9,607 nucleotides of DNA from Coriobacteriales bacterium (GCA_031261765.1 JAISJA010000022.1:1-9607), one strand, 5' to 3'. Counted from the first letter of the stretch, positions 1 to 7,101 are shown. The notes: generated by a model not told the origin, from the letters alone. Program-made: numbers and translations.

Positions 1-311
1 CGGCTAATATAATCACGCAGCACATGGGGGCGTTCGCGGCGCTTAGCGGTGAGCCCGTTACGCAAAACGATAACAGCATATTCTCCGACAACTCAGACGA
101 GGACGGATCCATTTTGGACAAGCAGGTGGAGGACCTCAACCTCAGCGTCCGTTCGTACAACTGTTTGAAACGTGCCGGTATCCATACGGTGCGCCAACTG
201 CTTGACTTCAGCGAGGACGACTTACTTAATATCCGCAACTTCGGTACGAAGTCAATAGACGAAGTCAAGGAGAAGCTCGAAGAGATGGACATGGGACTTA
301 AGAACTCATAG
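1..311 (+). CDS. rpoA: RNA polymerase alpha subunit, C-terminal part (5' end outside window)
   Basis: This is the 3' end of the gene for the alpha subunit of RNA polymerase. Codons are in frame from position 3, so the ATG at 24 is internal. The first residues ([18 protein letters not shown]) match the end of the N-terminal assembly domain. After an acidic linker comes the C-terminal domain, with [19 protein letters not shown] and [15 protein letters not shown]. These correspond to the helix-hairpin-helix surface that binds UP-element DNA and activators; the Arg of VRSYNCLK corresponds to E. coli R265. The protein ends soon after the domain (MGLKNS). rplQ follows on the same strand, the classical alpha-operon order, but 128 bp away with a structured repeat in the gap. 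Identification is near certain; only the 5' end is missing. Confidence 0.97.
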   Translation, partial: ANIITQHMGAFAALSGEPVTQNDNSIFSDNSDEDGSILDKQVEDLNLSVRSYNCLKRAGIHTVRQLLDFSEDDLLNIRNFGTKSIDEVKEKLEEMDMGLKNS

Positions 312-321
312 AAAGCCAGGT

Positions 322-402
322 ATTGAATCATTTGGCACCGTGGCAACCGCTCATTGGCCCTAAGCCAACTTCGCGGTTTCCACAGCACCAACTGAAATCA
401 AT
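322..402 (+). repeat. Dispersed hairpin element, copy 1 (rpoA-rplQ gap)
   Basis: This imperfect inverted repeat fills most of the 128-bp gap and starts 10 nt after the rpoA stop. The outer arms are ATTGA (322-326) and TCAAT (398-402), then TTGG (332-335) with CCAA. The middle stem is GTGGCAACCG (339-348) with CGGTTTCCAC (373-382), with one mismatch. The apical stem is TTGGC (354-358) with GCCAA (364-368) around CCTAA. It shares TTTGGCACC, CTCATTG and GCCAACTTCG with the copies at 2907, 3453 and 7826, in the same orientation relative to transcription. The outer arms are more diverged than in copies 3 and 4. There is no T-tract, so it is not a standard intrinsic terminator. Membership of the family is inferred from the shared motifs and their order. 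Confidence 0.7.
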
Positions 403-439
403 CCTTGACTTTCTACAATAATCAGATTGAAAGGCAACT

Positions 440-1132
440 ATGAGACATTATAAGAAGGGACGCAAGCTTGGCACGGACGCCAGCCACACGAAGGCTATAA
501 AGAAAAGCCTTTGTGTCGCGCTCTTTACAAATGACCGTATAAAGACAACGCTTGAGCGCGCAAAGGAAATACGCGGCGACGTGGACCGTATAGTCACGCT
601 TGCGAAGCGCGGAGACGTGCATTCCCGCCGTCTTGCCATAGCGCGCCTTGGCGATAAGGACCTTGTCGCAGAGGTATTCGAGAAAGTGGCCCAGGGCATG
701 TTCAAGGACCGCCCTGGTGGTTACACCCGCATATACAAGCTGGGAAAACGTCGTGGCGACTCAGCCGTAATAGTGCTTATGGAGCTTGTTGAGGAACCAT
801 ATAAGAAGGGCGGCGCCAAGAGCACCGCGCCTAAGCCCGGCGATAGCGGCAAGAAGCCCGCAAAGAAGGCGAGCGGCGCAGAAAAGGAGACTGCGAAAAC
901 CGCCGATGCCAACGAGGATGCGCCCACAGGCGAGGATGATGTGAAAGAGGATTCAGGCGACGCCGTAGAGGAGACCGCGGCAAAAGACGCGGACGCAGAC
1001 GACGCTGCGGCTACAGAAGAGGAGCCTGCCAAGGCAGACGACACCGATAAACCCGGCGACGCCGCGCCTGATGACGAGGCCGCAGCCGATGACGAGTCCG
1101 TTGACGATAAGACGGATGAGCCAGGAAAATAA
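440..1132 (+). CDS. rplQ: 50S ribosomal protein L17 with long charged C-terminal tail
   Basis: L17 is a protein of the large ribosomal subunit. The start MRHYKKGRKLG is the canonical L17 N-terminus, and GGYTRIYKLGKRRGDSA matches the conserved end of the globular core at about residues 93-109. The ATG at 440 has GAAAGG at 429-434 upstream. The core ends near residue 118; most bacterial L17 proteins stop about there. Here a further stretch of about 112 residues follows, first Lys/Ala/Gly-rich (to about 150), then dominated by Asp, Glu and Ala. Actinobacterial L17 proteins are known to carry such tails, but this one is long and very acidic. It is probably disordered. The last codons overlap the start of pgi, which suggests translational coupling. 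Confidence 0.96.
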   Translation: MRHYKKGRKLGTDASHTKAIKKSLCVALFTNDRIKTTLERAKEIRGDVDRIVTLAKRGDVHSRRLAIARLGDKDLVAEVFEKVAQGMFKDRPGGYTRIYKLGKRRGDSAVIVLMELVEEPYKKGGAKSTAPKPGDSGKKPAKKASGAEKETAKTADANEDAPTGEDDVKEDSGDAVEETAAKDADADDAAATEEEPAKADDTDKPGDAAPDDEAAADDESVDDKTDEPGK

Positions 1133-2849
1133 CATAGATTATGACACGTGCCTTGACGAGCTGCTTGCCGTCAAGGCACCGTCACGTATTGGGGCTAAGG
1201 ACTCGACTCTTTACGCGCAGATTCCCGGCGCGCAAGACTTTGCCTCAAAATTCATGGGATGGGCAGATCTGGCGTCTGACCCGCCATTCTCACTAAACGA
1301 ATTAAAAGCGGTTGCTGACGGTATAAAGCTTGAGGGGCTTAACGCCGTGGTACTGATAGGGCAGGGCGGTTCGTCGCAGGCTCCAATGACCATAACCAAG
1401 CTTAACGAAGTCGCGCTTTGCGGGAACCCCGAAGTGGAATTCCGCACCATGGACTCGCTTTCACCGGTGTTCGTGAACCATATACTGGGATCAAGCGATC
1501 CGGCGCATACGTTATATATCGTCTCGAGTAAATCAGGCTCTACACTTGAGCCGCTTTCATTAGAGAAAGTGGCCTGGCAGTACGTCACGGGCCATCTAGG
1601 GACCGAGGGAGCCGCGAAGCGTTTCGTGGCTATAACCGATCCAGGAAGCGGCCTTGAGGCTATGGCGCACGAGAAGGGCTATCGTTTCGTGCTTCCCGGC
1701 TGTGTTGACGTAGGCGGGCGTTTCTCCGCTTTGTCGGTTTTCGCGTTGTTCCCCGCGGCGCTCGTTGGCATAGACCTTGTGGGCGTTCAGCAGGCTGCCG
1801 CAGACATGCAGGCAAGATGCACGCAAGATACCGCTGATAACCCGGCTGCCGAGCTCGCGGCTTTCCTGTATGGTAACTATCTGGCCGGGCGTGACAAGCT
1901 CTCATTGGTCATGCCGTCCACAGGACAGGTTTTCGGCCTTTGGCTGGAGCAGATAATAGCGGAGTCGCTTGGCAAAGACGGCAAGGGCATACTGCCGAAC
2001 GTCGAGGTTGACGCTAGCATACTAGCCCTACCGCATGATGACAGGTGCGCTATAACGTATGACGTGGGCCGCGTTAAGGGCTTCGGCGAGTCCGTCAGCC
2101 ATTTTGATAAAGGCACGCCCGTTAAGAACTTCTCGTTATGCTCAATAGACGACGTGTTCGCACAGTTCGTGTTGTGGGAATACGCCATAGCTTTCCTGGG
2201 GCTGCTCATGCAGACAGATCCGTTCGACCAGCCTGACGTAGAGGACACGAAGAAGCGCGTTCGCGAGCTGCTTGCCAACCCACACGCCAAAAAGACGGCC
2301 GCTGACGATTATCTGCAAATCGATATGTCGTCGGACGACTATATAAAGACCGTCCGTATAAGCAACGCGCTGCTTGAAAGCGATTGCGGTAACGGCGCGG
2401 CCGCGGGCGCGGACGAGGCCTTGCGCTCGCTCCTAAGTTCTATTAAGCATGGCGACTACTTCTCGCTTAACGCTTTTCTGCCATTTCGCGGTTATGGGCG
2501 CCGCGAGGCCCTGGAGCGTATACGTAACCGTGTCGCGTCACGTCTTGGTGCGGCGGCATGCCTTGAGATAGGCCCACGCTATTTGCATTCCACGGGACAG
2601 TTACATAAAGGAGGCCCTAATACCGGGGTGTTCCTGTATATCTCTGCTGGCGAGGACAACGACATATCCGTTCCGGGCGAGGATTTCACGTTGGGGGCGC
2701 TTGCTACCACGCAAGCTCGTGGTGATTTCGAGGCGCTTTGCAGCCGTGGCCGCAGGGCGGTAGCCGTGCATCTCGCATCCAATGGCTCAGAGACGCTGTC
2801 GCGCTTCGCTGACCGTGTATGTGCGGCTGTCTCAGCCTGCTGCAACTGA
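1116..2849 (+). CDS. pgi: Glucose-6-phosphate isomerase, of the type found in transaldolase-PGI fusions
   Basis: The enzyme interconverts glucose 6-phosphate and fructose 6-phosphate in glycolysis. Visible PGI motifs, numbered from the ATG at 1116 (577 residues), are SSKSGSTLE at 137-145 (sugar-phosphate binding), VDVGGRFS at 197-204, and LEQIIAESLGK at 277-287, which holds the expected catalytic Glu. The C-terminal third has IGPRYLHSTGQLHKGGPNTG at about 485-504, then VPGEDFTLGALATTQARGDF. I recall this tail from the PGI half of bifunctional transaldolase/PGI proteins; no transaldolase domain is fused here. The ATG at 1116 is chosen because the protein-like sequence begins there. It lies 17 bp inside rplQ, without a strong ribosome-binding site, so coupling to rplQ is likely. 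An in-frame ATG at 1071 would add 15 residues read out of the rplQ tail and is less likely. Confidence 0.93.
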   Translation: MSQENNIDYDTCLDELLAVKAPSRIGAKDSTLYAQIPGAQDFASKFMGWADLASDPPFSLNELKAVADGIKLEGLNAVVLIGQGGSSQAPMTITKLNEVALCGNPEVEFRTMDSLSPVFVNHILGSSDPAHTLYIVSSKSGSTLEPLSLEKVAWQYVTGHLGTEGAAKRFVAITDPGSGLEAMAHEKGYRFVLPGCVDVGGRFSALSVFALFPAALVGIDLVGVQQAAADMQARCTQDTADNPAAELAAFLYGNYLAGRDKLSLVMPSTGQVFGLWLEQIIAESLGKDGKGILPNVEVDASILALPHDDRCAITYDVGRVKGFGESVSHFDKGTPVKNFSLCSIDDVFAQFVLWEYAIAFLGLLMQTDPFDQPDVEDTKKRVRELLANPHAKKTAADDYLQIDMSSDDYIKTVRISNALLESDCGNGAAAGADEALRSLLSSIKHGDYFSLNAFLPFRGYGRREALERIRNRVASRLGAAACLEIGPRYLHSTGQLHKGGPNTGVFLYISAGEDNDISVPGEDFTLGALATTQARGDFEALCSRGRRAVAVHLASNGSETLSRFADRVCAAVSACCN

Positions 2850-2859
2850 CTATTTCGTC

Positions 2860-2880
2860 ATTCCGGGCTTGACCCGGAAT
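2860..2880. repeat. Perfect 8-bp stem palindrome downstream of pgi
   Basis: ATTCCGGG (2860-2867) and CCCGGAAT (2873-2880) form a perfect stem around CTTGA, 10 nt after the pgi stop and between two convergent genes. No T-tract follows on either strand. It may end or stabilise the pgi transcript. The wording resembles short dispersed palindromes of many bacterial genomes (from memory, not checked). Confidence 0.6.
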
Positions 2881-2906
2881 CTACGCACCCATTTACGTCG
2901 CCCTCA

Positions 2907-2957
2907 GGTTTGGCGCCGTAGGATCCACTCATTGCACATAAGGCAACTTTAGTGGCC
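2907..2957 (+). repeat. Dispersed hairpin element, copy 2, 3'-truncated (pgi-mog gap)
   Basis: It begins GGTTTGGCGCC (2907-2917), identical to the start of the rplJ-rplL copy. The core follows: CCACT (2925-2929), CA, TTGC (2932-2935), a loop, GCAA (2943-2946), CTTT, then AGTGG (2951-2955). CCACT pairs with AGTGG and TTGC with GCAA. The usual right end (GCACTCAAACC) is missing. Instead the sequence runs into the 3' end of the mog gene, whose stop codon (2949-2951) and last codons lie inside the element. A right-end-like fragment, TACGCACCCA at 2882-2891, precedes it and may be the remnant of another copy. Confidence 0.65.
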
Positions 2958-3413
2958 TTCGCCGGCGGTCATCTTCATAGCGTGCTCTAATTGGTCGTAT
3001 ACGGCGTCCCAGCACTCCTTGGCCGCTTTCTCGCTACCTGGGAAGTTTATCACCAACGTCTTATTACGTTGCATCGCGATAGCGCGGGACAGCATGGCGC
3101 GGCGCGTGTGCTGCATGGAGCTTGCTCGTATGGCTTCCGCTATGCCCGGGACCTCGCGCTCGCAGACGTCACGCGTCGCCTCTGGCGTCACATCAGACAT
3201 CGAAAGCCCGCTGCCGCCGCACGTGAGTATTATATCTGAGCCATCGTCAGACGCCGCGACAATGGCGTCTGCTATGGCCTTGCGGTCGTCTTTTACGACA
3301 ACATGGCCGGCTACGTTCCAGCCCTGCTCCTTTATACGGGCCTCCAGCGCCGCGCCAGCGGTATCTTCTGCTAGCGTACGAGTGCTAGAGCATGTTATTA
3401 TAGCAATGTTCAA
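2949..3413 (-). CDS. Molybdenum cofactor protein of the MogA/MoaB family (molybdopterin adenylyltransferase type)
   Basis: Family members bind molybdopterin. MogA-type enzymes adenylylate it before molybdate insertion. The 154-residue length fits. Motifs seen are TCGGSGLSMSDVTPEAT (64-80), corresponding to the family's TTGGTG...RDVTPEAT with Ser for the second Thr, the EVPGIAEAIR segment (87-96), MLSRAIA (107-113) and VINFPGS (121-127), which corresponds to INLPGS. It ends HAMKMTAGEGH. The start is TTG at 3413, with AAAGGAA about 7 nt upstream, and the reading MNIAIITCSSTR matches the family N-terminus. It is last in the moaA-moaC-mog order. Whether it acts as MogA or MoaB cannot be decided from sequence alone, so no symbol is given. 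Its final codons overlap a dispersed repeat. Confidence 0.9.
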   Translation of the reverse strand: MNIAIITCSSTRTLAEDTAGAALEARIKEQGWNVAGHVVVKDDRKAIADAIVAASDDGSDIILTCGGSGLSMSDVTPEATRDVCEREVPGIAEAIRASSMQHTRRAMLSRAIAMQRNKTLVINFPGSEKAAKECWDAVYDQLEHAMKMTAGEGH

Positions 3414-3452
3414 GATAATTTCCTTTCATTTCGCGTATTATTCGCAGGTCAT

Positions 3453-3560
3453 TTTTGGACCATTGGTTTGAGTGCATAAGCAATGAGAAACCGACCGAAG
3501 TTGCCTCCGTGCAATAAGGAAGGGTTATCATTGCTTAGGTGCCAAACCAATGGCCCAAAA
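3453..3560 (-). repeat. Dispersed hairpin element, copy 3 (moaC-mog gap), minus orientation
   Basis: This is the largest copy, a near-perfect inverted repeat with arms of about 40 bp (3453-3492 and 3523-3560) flanking a 30-nt centre. Read on the minus strand it starts 6 nt after the moaC stop. The outer pairing is TTTTGGGCCATTGGTTTG with CAAACCAATGGTCCAAAA (one mismatch). Next come GCA/TGC, the ten-base stem TAAGCAATGA/TCATTGCTTA and AACC/GGTT, with the apical TTGC/GCAA. The segment 3465-3548 aligns end to end with the rplJ-rplL copy: 15 of the first 16 and 15 of the last 16 bases agree. The core GCAACTTCGG is identical. The middle stems differ but remain complementary. No T-tract follows. 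Confidence 0.85.
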
Positions 3561-3566
3561 GCCGAG

Positions 3567-4058
3567 TCATCGGTTCCAAACGCCCGACTTGCCGCCTTCT
3601 TTGTGTAGCAGCCGTATCTCGCCTATCTCCATACCACGGTCTACTGCCTTGCACATGTCGTAAACGGTTATGCACGCTATGCTGGCTGCCGTGATCGCCT
3701 CCATCTCTATGCCGGTCTTGCCGCTGCATTTTAACGTGGCTACCACGTGTATCCCAACGCGTCCGTCTTCGCGCCCGCCGGCGCTCACCGGTTCAAGCTC
3801 CACGGCGCTTTTAGTTATGTTAAGTGGATGGCAAAGCGGTATGAGGCTGCTGGTCTGCTTGGATGCCATTATACCGGCTATGCGAGCGGTCGCGAGCACG
3901 TCGCCTTTCGGCGCGTTGCCTTCCACTATCATATCAAGGGTCTCCGGCTTCATGGAGATGAACCCTTCGGCTATGGCTATGCGCTCCGTTATATCCTTCG
4001 CGCCAACGTCCACCATGCGCGCCTGCCCCTTTGAATCTATATGTGTTAACTCTGCCAT
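3567..4058 (-). CDS. moaC: Cyclic pyranopterin monophosphate synthase
   Basis: MoaC converts the MoaA product, 3',8-cyclo-7,8-dihydro-GTP, into cyclic pyranopterin monophosphate, in the first stage of molybdenum cofactor synthesis. The 163-residue protein is full length. Conserved segments are [18 protein letters not shown] (15-32), [13 protein letters not shown] (51-63) with the active-site Lys51, IPLCHPL (73-79), GIEMEAI (116-122), and [15 protein letters not shown] (131-145) with Asp134 and Lys137 corresponding to the catalytic pair. It ends HKEGGKSG. The ATG at 4058 is preceded by a purine-rich AAGGAA site. It lies 41 bp after moaA on the same strand, so the two are very probably cotranscribed. 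A structured repeat separates it from mog. Confidence 0.97.
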   Translation of the reverse strand: MAELTHIDSKGQARMVDVGAKDITERIAIAEGFISMKPETLDMIVEGNAPKGDVLATARIAGIMASKQTSSLIPLCHPLNITKSAVELEPVSAGGREDGRVGIHVVATLKCSGKTGIEMEAITAASIACITVYDMCKAVDRGMEIGEIRLLHKEGGKSGVWNR

Positions 4059-4099
4059 TGCGTTCCTTCCGTCTTCCTTTTATGCCGTCCACACAGCCT

Positions 4100-5239
4100 C
4101 TAACCGCCTATCTGCGACATTTGCCGTGCCGTTCCCACCCTGTCGTGATGCTCGTCCGGCTTTGCCCCCAAAGCCGTTCTTATAGCTTCTCGTACGCCGT
4201 CGTCGTCACCAGCGCGTAACGCGCCCTTAACGTCGTATTCGTCGTCCGAGAACAAACAGGGCCGTATCTTGCCGTCCGCCGTCACGCGCAGCCTGTTGCA
4301 CTCGGCGCAGAAGTGACGTGAAAGCGCGCTTATGAAACCCACGGTCCCCTTCGCGCCTTCAAAATGGTAATACGATGCCGGGCCCCAACCCTCCGGCGCG
4401 TCGGTCCCGTTATTTGTTCCTTGTCCGCCGGTATCCGCTTCGTCGCGCCCGCCGTTATCCGCTTCACTTCGCGCCTCGCGTCCGTCATCGCCCGTTTCGC
4501 CGCGCGTGCCTTGTGCGTCGCCGTGTTTGTCGTCACCTTTGTTTATCTTTATGAGCTTGCCCATGCCGGCCGCGATAGCGCGTTCGTTAACCATGTCTAA
4601 AAGCTCGTCGTTAGGTATCGTGTCGTCGCGTGTCCAGTTAAGGCCACCGTCTTCGCTCTCGTCGCCTATGGGCATGTACTCTATGAAACGCACGTGCAGG
4701 GGCCTGTCCACAGACAGCCGCGCGAACGCTAAGACATCCTGGTGCAGGCTACGCACGACCACGCTGTTCACTTTCACGGGCGAGAAACCCCATTTTAGCG
4801 CCGCGTCAATACCGGCGAAGACGTCCTCTATATTGCCCCAACGCGTTATATACCTGTATTGGTCCGCGTCAAGCGTGTCAAGCGATATGTTAACGCGAGA
4901 GAGTCCCGCCGCTTTCAGCTCCGAAGCCATCTTGGGCAAAAGGATTCCGTTGGTCGTAAGGGCCACGGACTCTATCCCGTTTATCTTCGTTATGGAATCT
5001 ATGAGGTCAACTATGCCGTGCTGTACCAACGGTTCACCGCCCGTAAGCCGTATGCGCTTGAAGCCCATGCCGGCCGCGACACGTACGAAGCGCTCGATCT
5101 CCTCCATGCGCAACATGGCGTCATGGCCCTTCGACGGCACACCTTCCTCCGGCATGCAATAACGGCAGCGCAGGTTGCATCTGTCAGTCACGGATATGCG
5201 TATGTAGTCTATCTTGCGACCATGTGAGTCGTATGGCAT
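4100..5239 (-). CDS. moaA: GTP 3',8-cyclase (radical SAM, MoaA) with a low-complexity insert
   Basis: MoaA uses two iron-sulfur clusters and S-adenosylmethionine to cyclise GTP, opening molybdenum cofactor synthesis. The N-terminal cluster ligands are Cys21, Cys25 and Cys28 (DRCNLRCRYCMP), and the SAM-binding TGGEP is at 66-70. The C-terminal cluster ligands are Cys311, Cys314 and Cys328 (FCAECNRLR...CLF). The essential terminal Gly-Gly is present (MSQIGG). At 379 residues it is longer than the usual 320-340. The excess is a Gly/Asp/Glu/Thr/Asn-rich stretch at about residues 234-282, just before the GPASYYHFEGAKGTVGFIS segment. It contains an eight-residue near-duplication, EADNGGRD then EADTGGQG. 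All ligands survive, so the enzyme should be active. AAGGAAGG lies rather far upstream of the ATG. Confidence 0.96.
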   Translation of the reverse strand: MPYDSHGRKIDYIRISVTDRCNLRCRYCMPEEGVPSKGHDAMLRMEEIERFVRVAAGMGFKRIRLTGGEPLVQHGIVDLIDSITKINGIESVALTTNGILLPKMASELKAAGLSRVNISLDTLDADQYRYITRWGNIEDVFAGIDAALKWGFSPVKVNSVVVRSLHQDVLAFARLSVDRPLHVRFIEYMPIGDESEDGGLNWTRDDTIPNDELLDMVNERAIAAGMGKLIKINKGDDKHGDAQGTRGETGDDGREARSEADNGGRDEADTGGQGTNNGTDAPEGWGPASYYHFEGAKGTVGFISALSRHFCAECNRLRVTADGKIRPCLFSDDEYDVKGALRAGDDDGVREAIRTALGAKPDEHHDRVGTARQMSQIGG

Positions 5240-5275
5240 TGGCTCTGCGCCCTTCCTTTGCTTCTATGGACGCCA

Positions 5276-5335
5276 GTCGGCGTTACGGTCGGAGTTAGCG
5301 TCGGCGTTATGGTCGGCGTTACTGTCGGCGTTAGT
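5276..5335. repeat. Five-unit 12-bp tandem repeat upstream of moaA
   Basis: Five contiguous units have the consensus GTCGGCGTTANN, starting at 5276, 5288, 5300, 5312 and 5324. Only the second departs in the core (GTCGGAGTTA). Read on the minus strand in the moaA frame, the units would encode N-A-D-X repeats, but a TAG 24 nt before the moaA ATG and a TAA just upstream of the array close the frame. It therefore looks untranslated. It would lie in the moaA 5' leader, or between murJ and moaA if they are cotranscribed. Its function is unknown. Confidence 0.9.
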
Positions 5336-5353
5336 TATCCTTGTTTAAGGATA
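5336..5353. repeat. Short perfect hairpin in the murJ-moaA gap
   Basis: TATCCTT (5336-5342) and AAGGATA (5347-5353) pair perfectly around GTTT, directly next to the 12-bp array. It could be a weak transcription or RNA-stability element downstream of murJ. No T-tract follows on the minus strand, so it is not called a terminator. Confidence 0.5.
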
Positions 5354-5360
5354 CTACATT

Positions 5361-5390
5361 CCGCGCACCGCCTGTCCGCGCACCGCCTGT
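5361..5390. repeat. 15-bp perfect tandem duplication beside the murJ stop
   Basis: CCGCGCACCGCCTGT occurs twice head to tail (5361-5375 and 5376-5390), 9 bp from the murJ stop codon. It is a simple recent-looking duplication with no visible role. With the 12-bp array and the hairpin it makes the whole murJ-moaA gap repetitive. Confidence 0.85.
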
Positions 5391-5399
5391 CCGGGAAGG

Positions 5400-7079
5400 C
5401 TATCGGGAAAACCGTTTACGTATACGACCTATGACCCCAAGCGCGGCGTCTGTCTCTGGTATACGGAAGAGCCTGCATAGCGCGAATATGATTATGAGGC
5501 CAACGCCGCCATATATAACGACGGCCAGAACGCCACCCAGAATTCCGCTCCCAAGCGGTAGGAAATACAGCGCTACAGCCGCTAGCCCGGCTCCTATGGC
5601 CGTGGCCAAAAGCGCGCGTACGCCAACCGATATGGCGTGCCCCGCGCCTATGTGCCCTATGCTGCGCTTCAATATTATCAGCAGGATTATAGACGTGACC
5701 GTATAGTAAATGAAGTCCGCGGCCGGAACGCCGGCGAGCCCTAACGCCCCCTGGTTGCATAGCAGCGCGTACATGGCGCATTGCACCGCGCATAATATGA
5801 CGCAAACGACAGCGAAACGCGTGAAGCGCCTTATGGCCGCGTATACGTTGAACAGATACATCTGTATGGCATACGACGGAAGCACCAAGACCCAAAGCGA
5901 CAGTATGTAACCCACATATTGCACGTCGCTGGCGTTGAACGCCCCGGCCCTGAATATCTGCATTATAGGCCCGGCAAGAACGCACATCAAACCGGCCAGC
6001 GGTATTATCAAAAGTAATGTCGTCGATAAACCCATGGACAAATGCCGATTGAACTTCGCCTTGTCGCCGGACGCCATGGCGTCGCTCATCTCGGTGAACA
6101 ACGCGCGCGACAGGGAAACGGCTATTATGCCATAAGGCAGTTGGAACCACGTCCAGGCGTAAAGCAAGGTGGACGGCCCGTTGTCCCCGGTCTGCAGCGA
6201 GAACGCGTTTCGACAAGTGAACGCTACCAGCGTGCCAAGTATGTATACAACCATGGGAATGCCCACTTTCACGGTCTCTATGAAAGCCGGGTCCCTGAAG
6301 TTTATCTTCAACACGTATTTAAAGCCCATGCGGATAAGCGCCGGTATCTGCACCACAAGCTGTACCACAACGCCAAGCGTCGTACCTACCGCCAACACGG
6401 TCAACGCTATCGTGGGGTTGATGTTATATAAGGGTATATAACATATAAACGATGCTATCGTAACAATATTATTGAACGCTGGAGCCAGCGACGGCAGGAA
6501 ATACACCCTGTGCGCGTTAAGTATGCTCGTTACCACGCCGCATAGTCCGTAGAACAGCATCTGGAACGCGAATATGCGGAAGAAGAACACGGCGTATCCG
6601 AACACCTCAGAACTGGACTCCACGGTAAACGTCTGCGTCGATATAAGCTCTGGGGCGAATATGGCGCCTGCCAGTGACAACGCCCCCATGATGATTATGA
6701 CTATATTCAGGAGGTTAGACCCAAAGCGGTCGCCGCCCTCTTTGCCCTGTGTCTCTACCTGCAGCAGATACAGCGGTATGAACGCGGCGTTAAGGAGCCC
6801 TCCTGCAACAAGGTCGTATATCATGTTGGGCATGTTGTTGGCAACCTGGTAAGCGGACGTTATGACCGTATTGCCAAGCGCGAAGGCCATTGCCCACGTG
6901 CGTGCCAGCCCCGTGACCCTTGACGCCAACGTGGCGACTGACATAAGCAAAGTAGATTTCGCGACAGACGGTTTATTGCCTGGATCCGCATTCGCAGCCG
7001 TCGTGTCGGCCGTTTCACCATGCTGCATTTCGTAGTCCGTTTCTGGTTTTGACATATTTATATGATACCGATTTGACAT
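5400..7079 (-). CDS. murJ: Lipid II flippase MurJ (MviN family), about 14 membrane helices
   Basis: MurJ moves the peptidoglycan precursor lipid II across the cytoplasmic membrane. After about 40 polar residues the protein runs as successive hydrophobic helices. The family N-terminus is clear: STLLMSVATLASRVTGLART (about 42-61), with the conserved Arg60, then YQVANNMPNMIYDLVAGGLLNAAFIPLYL (about 77-105). A later SRALFTEMSDAM and the soluble C-terminal end RIRKRFSR also fit. The 559-residue length is slightly above the usual size because of the N-terminal extension. The ATG at 7079 lacks a clear ribosome-binding site; an in-frame ATG at 7055 (MSKPETDYEM) is equally possible. The gene diverges from rplJ, and the rplJ promoter overlaps its 5' end. 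A 160-bp repetitive gap separates it from moaA. Confidence 0.93.
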   Translation of the reverse strand: MSNRYHINMSKPETDYEMQHGETADTTAANADPGNKPSVAKSTLLMSVATLASRVTGLARTWAMAFALGNTVITSAYQVANNMPNMIYDLVAGGLLNAAFIPLYLLQVETQGKEGGDRFGSNLLNIVIIIMGALSLAGAIFAPELISTQTFTVESSSEVFGYAVFFFRIFAFQMLFYGLCGVVTSILNAHRVYFLPSLAPAFNNIVTIASFICYIPLYNINPTIALTVLAVGTTLGVVVQLVVQIPALIRMGFKYVLKINFRDPAFIETVKVGIPMVVYILGTLVAFTCRNAFSLQTGDNGPSTLLYAWTWFQLPYGIIAVSLSRALFTEMSDAMASGDKAKFNRHLSMGLSTTLLLIIPLAGLMCVLAGPIMQIFRAGAFNASDVQYVGYILSLWVLVLPSYAIQMYLFNVYAAIRRFTRFAVVCVILCAVQCAMYALLCNQGALGLAGVPAADFIYYTVTSIILLIILKRSIGHIGAGHAISVGVRALLATAIGAGLAAVALYFLPLGSGILGGVLAVVIYGGVGLIIIFALCRLFRIPETDAALGVIGRIRKRFSR

Positions 7080-7101
7080 ATCGCCCGTGAACTGTGATAC
7101 T
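7073..7101 (+). promoter_or_regulatory. Strong sigma-70-type promoter for rplJ with extended -10
   Basis: A perfect TTGACA (7073-7078) is followed after 17 bp by GATACT (7096-7101; 4 of 6 to consensus), with the extended -10 dinucleotide TG at 7093-7094. The position, about 30 bp before the conserved part of the L10 leader, fits. The -35 box overlaps the upstream candidate start codon of murJ on the other strand. Confidence 0.75.

Noticed and set aside
405..419. TTGACT and TACAAT before rplQ as a promoter
   Set aside because: The two boxes are only 3 bp apart. Pairing TACAAT with CTGAAA 16 bp upstream gives a weak match, so no promoter is called.
721..1044. Long open frame on the minus strand opposite the rplQ tail
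   Set aside because: It is a by-product of the Ala/Asp/Glu-rich codons of rplQ; its Ser/Ala-rich translation resembles no protein I know.
3453..3560. The large inverted repeat as an intrinsic terminator of moaC or as transposon ends
   Set aside because: There is no T-tract on either strand, no transposase gene, and related copies lie between cotranscribed essential genes; a structured dispersed element fits better.
3670..4185. Plus-strand open frame across moaC and the end of moaA
   Set aside because: It is antisense to well conserved MoaC and MoaA sequence and shows no protein-family features.
5276..5335. The 12-bp array as a CRISPR array or as a coding N-terminal extension of MoaA
   Set aside because: The units are too short and have no spacers for CRISPR. 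In the moaA frame, stops lie on both sides of the array and there is no start codon.
5416..6216. 266-residue open frame on the minus strand within murJ
   Set aside because: It lies in another frame of a clear MurJ coding sequence and its Arg/His-rich translation is typical of a shadow frame.
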